From CAVWTN01 sp963757945 (lineage in GTDB: Bacteria; Vulcanimicrobiota; Vulcanimicrobiia; Vulcanimicrobiales; Vulcanimicrobiaceae), in the NCBI GenBank assembly GCA_963757945.1, contig CAVWTN010000002.1, positions 1,860,001 to 1,924,000 of the forward strand: DNA of 64,000 nucleotides, given 5' to 3'. Every line of letters starts with the position of its first letter. The stretch's first letter is position 1. Positions 1 to 7,574 of the stretch are shown piece by piece. The notes under the pieces are model-generated. The model was given only the letters and a program-made list of their open reading frames with translations, was not told the DNA's origin and did not search any database. The position numbers and the translations under genes are program-made.

Positions 1-1680
1 CTTCAGATCGAGATAGTCGCTCGTCGCGCCGAGGATCGTCTCCGTGCGCAAGCCGAGGTATTGCCCGATCCCATGCACGGCATGCACGACGTAGTCGCCG
101 ACGCGCAGATCCGCCAGCGTGATCGGCACGCCTTCCTTGACCGCGCGCAGCTTGACGCGCTTGGGCGGCTGGCCGAAGATCTCCCGATCGCCGAGGACGC
201 GCAAGCGCAGACTCGGGATCGCGAAGCCTTGGTCGATGTTCCCTTGATCGACGAACACGACACCGCCGCGCGCGTTCGTGCGCGTCATTCCGCTCTGCGA
301 GGCGCCCACGAACGATGCGCCGCCGCTTTCGCGCAGGTGCAGCAGCGCGGCGGATCGCTCGACGGTCAGCCCGGCGGCGCGCAGCATTTCGGCCAAGCGC
401 GAAGCGCCGTTCGAGACGAGCGCGACCGTTTCGCCCGCGGCGGCCCAGGCTTTCACGCTTTCCAAAAAGAGCGCGATCTGGCGATTGAAGTGTTCGACGG
501 GGCGCGTCTCGAGGACGAACCGCTCGAGCGCGTGCGGCAGCCAGCCGAGTTCGAGCGCTCCTTCGATCGCGCCGGGCAGCACCAGCACGCGCCGTTGCGC
601 GAACGCGGAGCCGAGCGATGCGAGCGAAGGGTGCGGCGCGCTGACCTCCGCGAGCAGCGCTTCGCCGACGGCGCCGGCATCGACGGAAAGTTCGCCGGAT
701 TCCGCGGCGGCGAGCAGCACTTGCTCTTCGCGCGAGCGCTCCTCTTCGAGCCCGCGTTCGACCGTCGCGAGCATCGCCGGCTCCTCCAGCACGACGAGGC
801 TTTGCGGCGAGAGATAATCCAGCAGCGTCGCGCGCTCGTCGAAGGCGAGCGCGAGCCAGGCTTCGGGGAGCTCCGCGCCGCTATCGATGTAGGCGCGCGC
901 CGCCTCGCGAACGGCGGGTGGGCCCTCGATGCGGGCCAAGACGCGCGCGCGGAAGGCGGGTTCGCGCGGGATCTCGCTCCACGGGACGATCGGCAGCGTC
1001 GCTAATTCGCCCGCGGAGCGTTGCGAGGCGAGGTCGAAGGGCCGGATGCTTTCGAGCGTATCGCCGAAGAACTCGAGCCGCGCCGGAGCGTCGGCCGAGG
1101 CCGCAAACAGGTCGAGGATGCCGCCGCGAACGGCGTATTCGCCGGCTGCGCTCACGACGTCCGCGCGCCGGTATCCCAGGCGGAAGAGCCGCTCTTGGAG
1201 CGATTCGAACCCCGTCTCCTCACCGGCGTGCAGCACGAATGAGAGCGCGGCGAACGCGTCGCGCGGCATGACGTATTGGCGCAGCGCGGCGATCGGCGCG
1301 ATCGCGACGAGCGGCTTTCCGGCCACGAGATCCGCGAAGAGCGACATGCGAGCGCTGCGTTCGGACGGGCTCTCGATCGCGCCGATCGTGTCCTCGCGCG
1401 GCCGCACGAGCGCGAGCGCGCCGGCGCCGAGATAATAGGAGAGGTCGGCGAACGTCCGCTCCGCGACGTCCGCGGTCGGCACGACGACGAAGAGCGGCGT
1501 GCGCAGCGTGGCTTGGATCCCCGCGAGCAAATACGGTCGCGCCGCGGCGCTGGTCTCGTGGAGCGCGAACGCGGCTCCGCCGGTCGGCGAGACGTGCGGC
1601 CGAAGCCGGTCGAGGAGGCCGGCGAGCGGCCGGCTCGAGCTCGGCAGGGCCCGGACGAGGGTCGGAGCGAGGGTGGCCAC
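1..1680 (-). CDS. mfd: Transcription-repair coupling factor Mfd, N-terminal part (runs off the window)
   Basis: Mfd removes RNA polymerase stalled at DNA lesions and recruits UvrA. About 560 codons are open to the window edge. The first ~450 residues match the UvrB-like damage-recognition lobe in layout. Near the edge is the RNA-polymerase-interacting (CarD-like) domain with GDYVVHAVHGIGQYLG, which is diagnostic. The translocase motor domains lie outside the window. I used the GTG start, but an in-frame TTG nine codons upstream (1705-1707) has a much better AGGAG ribosome site six bases before it and may be the true start. An in-frame stop lies further upstream, so the gene cannot extend much. 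It is divergent from the first repeat lipoprotein gene and shares its intergenic region. Confidence 0.93.
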   Translation of the reverse strand, partial: MATLAPTLVRALPSSSRPLAGLLDRLRPHVSPTGGAAFALHETSAAARPYLLAGIQATLRTPLFVVVPTADVAERTFADLSYYLGAGALALVRPREDTIGAIESPSERSARMSLFADLVAGKPLVAIAPIAALRQYVMPRDAFAALSFVLHAGEETGFESLQERLFRLGYRRADVVSAAGEYAVRGGILDLFAASADAPARLEFFGDTLESIRPFDLASQRSAGELATLPIVPWSEIPREPAFRARVLARIEGPPAVREAARAYIDSGAELPEAWLALAFDERATLLDYLSPQSLVVLEEPAMLATVERGLEEERSREEQVLLAAAESGELSVDAGAVGEALLAEVSAPHPSLASLGSAFAQRRVLVLPGAIEGALELGWLPHALERFVLETRPVEHFNRQIALFLESVKAWAAAGETVALVSNGASRLAEMLRAAGLTVERSAALLHLRESGGASFVGASQSGMTRTNARGGVVFVDQGNIDQGFAIPSLRLRVLGDREIFGQPPKRVKLRAVKEGVPITLADLRVGDYVVHAVHGIGQYLGLRTETILGATSDYLDLK

Positions 1681-1805
1681 GGCCTCGGAACGTGCCCCGA
1701 AGCGCAAGCGCTCTCCTGCGCCGCCGCTTGCTTCGCAATGGGACCCGGCAGCAGCTTCGCGCCGAAAGTCCCAGGAAACGGCCCTCGTAGGCAACGCGGC
1801 CAGGC

Positions 1806-1870
1806 GTTACTCTAGCGTTATCGTTTGGGAAGTCAAGCGAGCACTCGATCTCTTATGGGAGTTCGCGACC
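1806..1870 (+). promoter_or_regulatory. Conserved promoter/operator block upstream of lipoprotein gene 1
   Basis: GTTACTCT (1806) is followed 13 bases later by a GGGAAGTCAAGC block. Exactly 15 bases after TCAAGC comes TATG, then a GGGAG ribosome site and the GTG start. The same order and the same 15-base spacing recur before the two paralogous genes downstream. A second shared word, GCCGAAAGTCCCA, lies upstream at 1761-1773. The sigma factor and regulator are unknown. Calling it a promoter is inference from conservation. Confidence 0.55.
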
Positions 1871-4282
1871 GTGCGCGTCAGCCGCCTACTCGGCATCTTG
1901 GCTTTGATCCTATCGGTGTCGGTGTGCGCGGGGTGCGCGGGCCGGGGCGCTTCTGTGCTTCCGGCGGCTCCCACGGCCTCTCCGGCGGCGGCCGCCGCCG
2001 CGGGAGGCGGCACGACGGCGACGGGCCCGGTGCGCAGCGCGCAGGCCGTCGTCCCGACGCCCTCGCCGAATTATGTCGGCTACATCAGCTACTACTGGGG
2101 CGACAAGACGACGTGGGCGATCAACTGCGACGCGCCGTTCTACTTCCCGCCGAACACGTGCCTGGCGATCAACGCGGCGAACGCGACGCAGCTGGGCGGG
2201 CCGGCGCTCGCGGTGCACGATTTCGTCTCGATCTCGGCCGATCCGGCGACCTCGGGTGCGAGCGGGCTGACGGCGCTGACCTACACGACCTCGCTGACGC
2301 CGTTCCCGGGCTCGCCCGTGTGGAATGGGTACACGGGTCCGAGTCCCGGCCCGAGCCCGACGGCGAATCCGAACCCGACGCCGACGCCGACCGCGACGCC
2401 GGTGCCCACCCCGACGCCCGTGGCGACCGCGACGCCGGCCGGCCCAGCGACGCCGCCTTCGACAAATTACCTCGGGTACGTCAGCTATTATTGGGGCGAC
2501 CTGACGAAGTTCGCGATCAACTGCGACGCGCCGACGTACTTTCCGCCGAACACGTGCCTTGCGGTCAACGCCGGGACTGCGACGAAGTACGGGAGCGGTC
2601 CGGCGCTGGCGGTCGGCGACTTCATCGCGATCTACGCGAACCCGGCGACCTCGGGCAAGAACGGTCTGATCGCGATCACGTACGCGACCTCGCTGACGCC
2701 GTTCGCCGGGTCTCCGCTCCCGAAGGGCTACGCCACCCCGACGCCGTCCCCGTCGCCGAGCGCCTCGCCGGTTCCGACCGATACTCCGATCGCGACCGCC
2801 ACGCCGACGCCGTCTCCGTCACCGACCGCGACGCCCGTTCCAACCGCGACGCCCGTGGCGACCGCGACGCCGGCCGGCCCCGCGACGCCGCCCTCGACGA
2901 ATTACCTCGGCTACGTCAGCTATTACTGGGGCGACATGACGAAGTTCGCGATCAACTGCGACGCGCCGTTCTATTTCCCGCCGAACACGTGCCTTCCGGT
3001 CAACGCCGGAACCGCGACGCAATACGGCACCGGCCCGGCGATGGCGGTCGGCGTGTTCATCGCGATCTATGCGAACCAGGCGACGGCGGGTCCGAACGGA
3101 CTCACCGCGATCAGCTATGCCACCTCACTGACGCCGTTCGCCGGCTCCCCGCTGCCCAAGGGCTACACGGGCCCCACACCCACTCCGACGCCGGTGGTGA
3201 CGCCCAGCCCGACGCCGGTTCCGACCGCGACGCCGACCCCGACGCCGGTTCCGACCGCGACGCCGACCCCGACACCGGTTCCGACCGCGACGCCGACCCC
3301 GACGCCGACGCCTGCAGCGACGCCGACTGCGACGCCGACAGGACCGTACCTATACATCTCGACCGGGACGCAATTCGAGGTCTACCAGCTTGCGACGAAC
3401 GGAAACGCCGGCTCGCCGATCCGCACGTTCAGCAACGCGAGCGGATCGATCGGCCGCCAGATCGCATTCGACTCGCGCGGCAACCTCTATACCGTGACGA
3501 ACGATGTCCTGCGCTTCCCGGCCGGCGCGTCCGGGGCGACGCAACCGAACCTCGACCTCACTTCGCCTCCGGCCTATCCGATGGAGAGTGTCGCGATCGA
3601 CGGCAGCGACTACGTCTACGTCGCGTACGCCGACCCGCCGGACACCGGAGGGAACTGGAAGGGCAGCACGTTGCAGGTCTACGCTCCGAACCCGACGTCG
3701 GGATCCGCACCGGTCGCAACGACACACATCTGCTTGCCGTGGAAGCACGTCGCGCGCCTGGTCGTCGCTGCGAACCATCTGAACGCGATGTGCAACGACA
3801 GGCTGTACACGGGCGTCCACCTGATCATCTACCCGCTGTATTCGACAAACCCCTCAGCCTACCCAGGGCCGATCGCGCCGTCACCGGCGCCGCCGAACAC
3901 GAACGGCGTGGTGGAGGTCTACGACGTGTACGGTGATCAGACGAACATGCGTGACGGAATCGGGCTGGGTGTCGATGCGAGCGGGAACCAGTTCCTCTTC
4001 AACGACAACTTCGACGGCAACGCGAACTTCCCAATCGGGGAGTGGGGCAACGTCTATTACGCCACCGACAAGAACAACGTGGCGCCGCGTTACACGCTCA
4101 CGTTCCCGGCTTCGGACTTGCCCTCGCTCGATGAGAATCCGGTCTTCGATGCGAGCGGAAACCTCTTGTACGGCGCGACGTCCGGCCGAGTCGGCGTCTT
4201 CGCTCCGGGCGCGACGTCGCCGGGCGGCTTCGTTTCGTTCTCCGTTCCCCACGGCCCAATCGGAGTCGGCATCGGGCCGTAA
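1871..4282 (+). CDS. Secreted lipoprotein with three GYxSYYWGD modules and an NHL-like beta-propeller (paralog 1 of 3)
   Basis: 803 residues, of unknown function. The N-terminus is a lipoprotein signal peptide with lipobox VCAGC. Three ~90-residue modules follow (from about 2069, 2465 and 2900). Each has NY(V/L)GY(I/V)SYYWGD, AINCDAP and FPPNTC, so two cysteines per module that could form a disulfide. Pro/Thr-rich linkers (PTPTPTATPVP-type) separate the modules. The last ~310 residues contain repeats such as IAFDSRGNLYTV and VAIDGSDYVYVAY, typical of NHL/SMP-30-type propellers. This C-terminus differs from the PQQ-type one in the next two paralogs, so the same module set carries different propellers. 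I chose the GTG start because it gives a clean signal peptide and follows a GGGAG site conserved in position in the paralogs. The protein is probably anchored in a membrane and exposed outside the cytoplasm. Confidence 0.85.
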   Translation: MRVSRLLGILALILSVSVCAGCAGRGASVLPAAPTASPAAAAAAGGGTTATGPVRSAQAVVPTPSPNYVGYISYYWGDKTTWAINCDAPFYFPPNTCLAINAANATQLGGPALAVHDFVSISADPATSGASGLTALTYTTSLTPFPGSPVWNGYTGPSPGPSPTANPNPTPTPTATPVPTPTPVATATPAGPATPPSTNYLGYVSYYWGDLTKFAINCDAPTYFPPNTCLAVNAGTATKYGSGPALAVGDFIAIYANPATSGKNGLIAITYATSLTPFAGSPLPKGYATPTPSPSPSASPVPTDTPIATATPTPSPSPTATPVPTATPVATATPAGPATPPSTNYLGYVSYYWGDMTKFAINCDAPFYFPPNTCLPVNAGTATQYGTGPAMAVGVFIAIYANQATAGPNGLTAISYATSLTPFAGSPLPKGYTGPTPTPTPVVTPSPTPVPTATPTPTPVPTATPTPTPVPTATPTPTPTPAATPTATPTGPYLYISTGTQFEVYQLATNGNAGSPIRTFSNASGSIGRQIAFDSRGNLYTVTNDVLRFPAGASGATQPNLDLTSPPAYPMESVAIDGSDYVYVAYADPPDTGGNWKGSTLQVYAPNPTSGSAPVATTHICLPWKHVARLVVAANHLNAMCNDRLYTGVHLIIYPLYSTNPSAYPGPIAPSPAPPNTNGVVEVYDVYGDQTNMRDGIGLGVDASGNQFLFNDNFDGNANFPIGEWGNVYYATDKNNVAPRYTLTFPASDLPSLDENPVFDASGNLLYGATSGRVGVFAPGATSPGGFVSFSVPHGPIGVGIGP

Positions 4283-4302
4283 GGCCCATGGGACCGCGTT
4301 TC

Positions 4303-4411
4303 GCCGAAAGTCCCATGGCGCGCAACTGGCTGTCGCTGAAATGGACGGTTACTCTGATAGTAACGCTTGGCTTGTCAAGCAGCATCCCAACTTAGTATGA
4401 GGATCCCCAAC
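4303..4411 (+). promoter_or_regulatory. Conserved promoter/operator block upstream of lipoprotein gene 2
   Basis: GCCGAAAGTCCCATG (4303-4317) is followed by GTTACTCTGATAGTAAC (4348-4364), a perfect 6-bp-arm inverted repeat. After that come GGCTTGTCAAGC and, 15 bases later, TATG with an AGGAT ribosome site. TTGTCA (4372) could serve as a -35 element. The arrangement matches those before the first and third paralogs. Confidence 0.55.
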
Positions 4412-7411
4412 GTGCCTCCGCGTCTTCGGCTCGGCCTCCTCGTCACGATCGTTTCCGTTGCGGCGTTCGCGGGTTGCGCGGGGCACGGCGCATCGACGCT
4501 CCCGGCGGCTCCCACGGCCTCTCCGGCGGCGGCCGCCGCCGCGGGAGGCGCCCCGGCTGCGACGGGCCCGGTGCGCAGCGCGCAGGCCGTCGTCCCGACG
4601 CCCTCGCCGAATTATGTCGGCTACATCAGCTACTACTGGGGCGACAAGACGCTGTGGGCGATCAACTGCGACGCGCCGTTCTATTTCCCGCCGAACACGT
4701 GCCTTGCGGTCCACGCGGCGAACGCGACGCAGCTGGGCGGGCCGGCGCTCGCGGTGCACGATTTCGTCTCGATCTCGGCCGATCCGGCGACCTCGGGTGC
4801 GAGCGGGCTGACGGCGCTGACCTACACGACCTCGCTGACGCCGTTCCCGGGCTCGCCCGTGTGGAATGGGTACACGGGTCCGAGTCCCGGCCCGAGCCCG
4901 ACGGCGAATCCGAACCCGACGCCGACGCCGACCGCGACGCCGGTGCCCACCCCGACGCCCGTGGCGACGGCGACGCCGACCGGCCCCGCGACGCCGCCCT
5001 CGACGAATTACCTCGGGTACGTCAGCTATTATTGGGGCGACCTGACGAACTTCGCGATCAACTGCGACGCGCCGACGTACTTTCCGCCGAACACGTGCCT
5101 TGCGGTCAACGCCGGGACTGCGACGAAGTACGGGAGCGGTCCGGCGCTGGCGGTCGGCGATTTCATCGCGATCTACGCGAACCCGGCGACCTCGGGCAAG
5201 AACGGCCTGATCGCGATCACGTACGCGACCTCGCTGACGCCGTTCGCCGGATCTCCGCTGCCGAAGGGCTACGCCACCCCGACGCCGTCCCCGTCGCCGA
5301 GCGCCTCGCCGGTTCCGACCGCAACGCCGACCGCGACCGCGACCCCGACGCCGTCACCCTCGCCTTCGCCGTCACCGTCGCCGACCGTGTCGCCGGTCCC
5401 GACCGCGACGCCGACCGGCCCCGCGACGCCGCCCTCGACGAACTATCTCGGCTACGTCAGCTACTACTGGGGCGACCTGACGAAGTTCGCGATCAACTGC
5501 GACGCGCCGTACTATTTCCCGCCGAACACGTGCCTCGCGGTCAACGCCGGGAGCGCGACGAAGTACGGCAGCGGCCCGGCGATGGCGGTCGGCGACTTCA
5601 TCGCGATCTACGCGAACCCGGCGACGGCCGGGCCGAACGGCCTGACCGCGATCAGCTACGCCACCTCGGCGACGCCGTTCGCCGGCTCGCCGCTGCCGAA
5701 GGGCTACACCGGTCCCACGCCGCCGCCGACGCCGTCACCAACGCCGTCGTCGACGCCGCCGGGCTCAGCAGCGATGGTCGATTGGCCCACCTACGGCTAC
5801 AACAACGCGCGCACGGGCGAGAGCCCCGACACGACGATCACCACGAGCAACGTGAAAACGCTGCAGCTCGCATGGTCGGTGCAGAACCTTGACTTCAATA
5901 TCGAGGTGCAGCCCATCGTCGCGACCGGCGTGATGATCGGCGGTGTCTCGCATGACGTCGTCTACGTCGGCGGCGGGTCGGGTACGGTCTACGCGTTCGA
6001 TGCGTTCACCGGGGGGACCCCACTCTGGACCAGGCAATTGCCGCCGGGCTCCTACGCATGCCTCGACGATAACGGCAACCCGGGAACGCCCGGGCCCTTC
6101 GGCGTGGCTGGGACCTTCGCGCTCGATCGGACCAACGGCGCCTTGTACGTACCTGACGGAGTGCACACGGTCCACGCGCTCGATCTCGCGACCGGTGCAG
6201 ACAAGTGGGCCCCCGTCAACGTCGCGCCGGGGCCGTCCGACGACGGTTCCGATGAAAACCTGAGGGAGTTCCTGCACACGGCCCTGACGTTCTCGAACGG
6301 CAAGATTTACGGCGGCACGTCGTCGACCTGCGATCTCACGCCGTGGCGCGGTCGCGTCTTCGAGATCGACGCCGGTAGCCACGCGCTGACGACGTTCTAC
6401 ACCGTCTACAACTCCGCGCCGCCGGGGCAAACGGCCGGCGCGTACGGCGGCGGCGGCGTCTGGGGTTGGGGCGGCGTGTCCACCGACGGCAGTTCGCTCT
6501 ACTTCGGCGTCGGGAACACGGACACGTCGACGCCGCAATCGTCGCCGTACGTTGCGGCGCCCTCTGAGACATCCGGATTCGGCGAGCACGTCGTCAAGCT
6601 CTCGACGGACCTGGGCACCGTCCAGGACAGCAATTGGCCGAATCTTTCGGCGGTCGCCGACGACATCGACCTGAGCGGGACGCCGATGCTCTTCCAGCCC
6701 CCCGGCTGCACCTCGCCGCTGCTGGCGCTACAAGGGAAGCAGGGCTACCTGCTGATCTACAATCGGTCGAACCTAAGCAACGGGCCGATCGCGACGTTCG
6801 AAACCTCGCCGGCCTCCGACGCATCGCACAATCTCGGGGTCCCGGCCTACTCATCTCAGACCCACAAGCTCTATGCGTCGCTGTCGACGGGATTCAACGG
6901 GTACTCGCCCGGGATGCTGATCGTCTCGTTCGCCGGTTGCACTCCGACCAGCACCACGCAAGCGAGCTTCGGTGCGGACTCCGACTCCTACGGTGCGGCG
7001 AATCCGCGCGGAACGGCGACGATTGCCAACGGCGTCGCCTTCATGGGGTCGCCGGATGGGATCCTCTGGGCGCGCGACGCGACCACCGGGGCAGCGCTGT
7101 GGGACAGCAACAACACGAACGGCCAGAATACCTACGGACTGCAGTGGGCTGCGAACCCGGCCGGCGATGAGATTCGGCCGGGGCCGGCAGTGACCGGAGG
7201 CTGGGTCTTCGTCACGGCGATGGACAGCGGCTCGCTCTACGCACTCAGGGTCAGCGGCGCAGCGACGTCTTCCGCGCAACGGAAGCTCGCGACCTCGAGC
7301 GCGCTCGTGACCTCGGCAACGCGAAAGCCGTATCCGCTCCCCGCGCCTCCGGTAAAATACCGTCCGCCGCAGCGCCGGCACAACCGATTCGGAAGAACGC
7401 TGCTGCGCTAG
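4412..7411 (+). CDS. Secreted lipoprotein with three GYxSYYWGD modules and a PQQ-type beta-propeller (paralog 2 of 3)
   Basis: 999 residues from the GTG start. A lipobox (FAGC) follows a hydrophobic segment. Three two-cysteine modules start near 4610, 5006 and 5441 and are joined by Pro/Thr/Ser linkers. From about 5776 the protein resembles PQQ-repeat propellers, with recurring units such as YAFDAFTGGTPLW, VHALDLATGADKW and LWARDATTGAALW. Families of this shape include BamB-like and quinoprotein propellers. No catalytic residues or substrate can be assigned, and the PQQ-like fold does not prove cofactor binding. An ATG at 4397 is also in frame, but GTG at 4412 has the GAGGA ribosome site at the same distance as its paralogs. 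The module region is nearly identical at DNA level to those of the neighbours, which points to recent duplication or gene conversion. Confidence 0.85.
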   Translation: MPPRLRLGLLVTIVSVAAFAGCAGHGASTLPAAPTASPAAAAAAGGAPAATGPVRSAQAVVPTPSPNYVGYISYYWGDKTLWAINCDAPFYFPPNTCLAVHAANATQLGGPALAVHDFVSISADPATSGASGLTALTYTTSLTPFPGSPVWNGYTGPSPGPSPTANPNPTPTPTATPVPTPTPVATATPTGPATPPSTNYLGYVSYYWGDLTNFAINCDAPTYFPPNTCLAVNAGTATKYGSGPALAVGDFIAIYANPATSGKNGLIAITYATSLTPFAGSPLPKGYATPTPSPSPSASPVPTATPTATATPTPSPSPSPSPSPTVSPVPTATPTGPATPPSTNYLGYVSYYWGDLTKFAINCDAPYYFPPNTCLAVNAGSATKYGSGPAMAVGDFIAIYANPATAGPNGLTAISYATSATPFAGSPLPKGYTGPTPPPTPSPTPSSTPPGSAAMVDWPTYGYNNARTGESPDTTITTSNVKTLQLAWSVQNLDFNIEVQPIVATGVMIGGVSHDVVYVGGGSGTVYAFDAFTGGTPLWTRQLPPGSYACLDDNGNPGTPGPFGVAGTFALDRTNGALYVPDGVHTVHALDLATGADKWAPVNVAPGPSDDGSDENLREFLHTALTFSNGKIYGGTSSTCDLTPWRGRVFEIDAGSHALTTFYTVYNSAPPGQTAGAYGGGGVWGWGGVSTDGSSLYFGVGNTDTSTPQSSPYVAAPSETSGFGEHVVKLSTDLGTVQDSNWPNLSAVADDIDLSGTPMLFQPPGCTSPLLALQGKQGYLLIYNRSNLSNGPIATFETSPASDASHNLGVPAYSSQTHKLYASLSTGFNGYSPGMLIVSFAGCTPTSTTQASFGADSDSYGAANPRGTATIANGVAFMGSPDGILWARDATTGAALWDSNNTNGQNTYGLQWAANPAGDEIRPGPAVTGGWVFVTAMDSGSLYALRVSGAATSSAQRKLATSSALVTSATRKPYPLPAPPVKYRPPQRRHNRFGRTLLR

Positions 7412-7449
7412 CGCAGGCTTGCGGCTCGAAGCCGGCCCGGTCCAAGGAC

Positions 7450-7574
7450 GCCGAAAGTCCCATGTTTCGGACCTGGTCCCGGGCCGCGCTCTGACGTTAC
7501 TCTAACGTTAACGTCTGGCTAACGTTAACGTTAGGCTTGCCAAGCAGCCCACGTGCTTTGCATGAGGATCGACC
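7450..7574 (+). promoter_or_regulatory. Conserved promoter/operator block upstream of lipoprotein gene 3, with duplicated operator
   Basis: GCCGAAAGTCCCATG (7450-7464) and GTTACTCT (7496) are followed by an AACGTTAACG stretch present twice, 17 bases apart. The second copy lies in a perfect 16-bp palindrome, CTAACGTTAACGTTAG (7519-7534). GGCTTGCCAAGC and, 15 bases later, CATG with AGGATC complete the block. Relative to the two paralogs, the GTTACTCT-to-GGCTTG distance is 30 instead of 13 bases, so exactly one extra 17-base unit. Confidence 0.6.

Noticed and set aside
2340..3340. Possible CRISPR or minisatellite array of ccgacgccgacc-type repeats
   Set aside because: The repeats are in-frame Pro/Thr codons of linkers between modules, with no spacers of constant length.
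1825..3936. Long Asp/Arg-rich open frame on the plus strand overlapping the first lipoprotein gene
   Set aside because: It is the +2 reading of the Pro/Thr and module codons. The other frame has a signal peptide, repeated modules and a propeller, and similar shadows appear over the paralogs.
4274..4287. Hairpin GGGCCGTAAGGCCC at the stop of lipoprotein gene 1 as a terminator
   Set aside because: Five-base arms containing the stop codon and no T-run.
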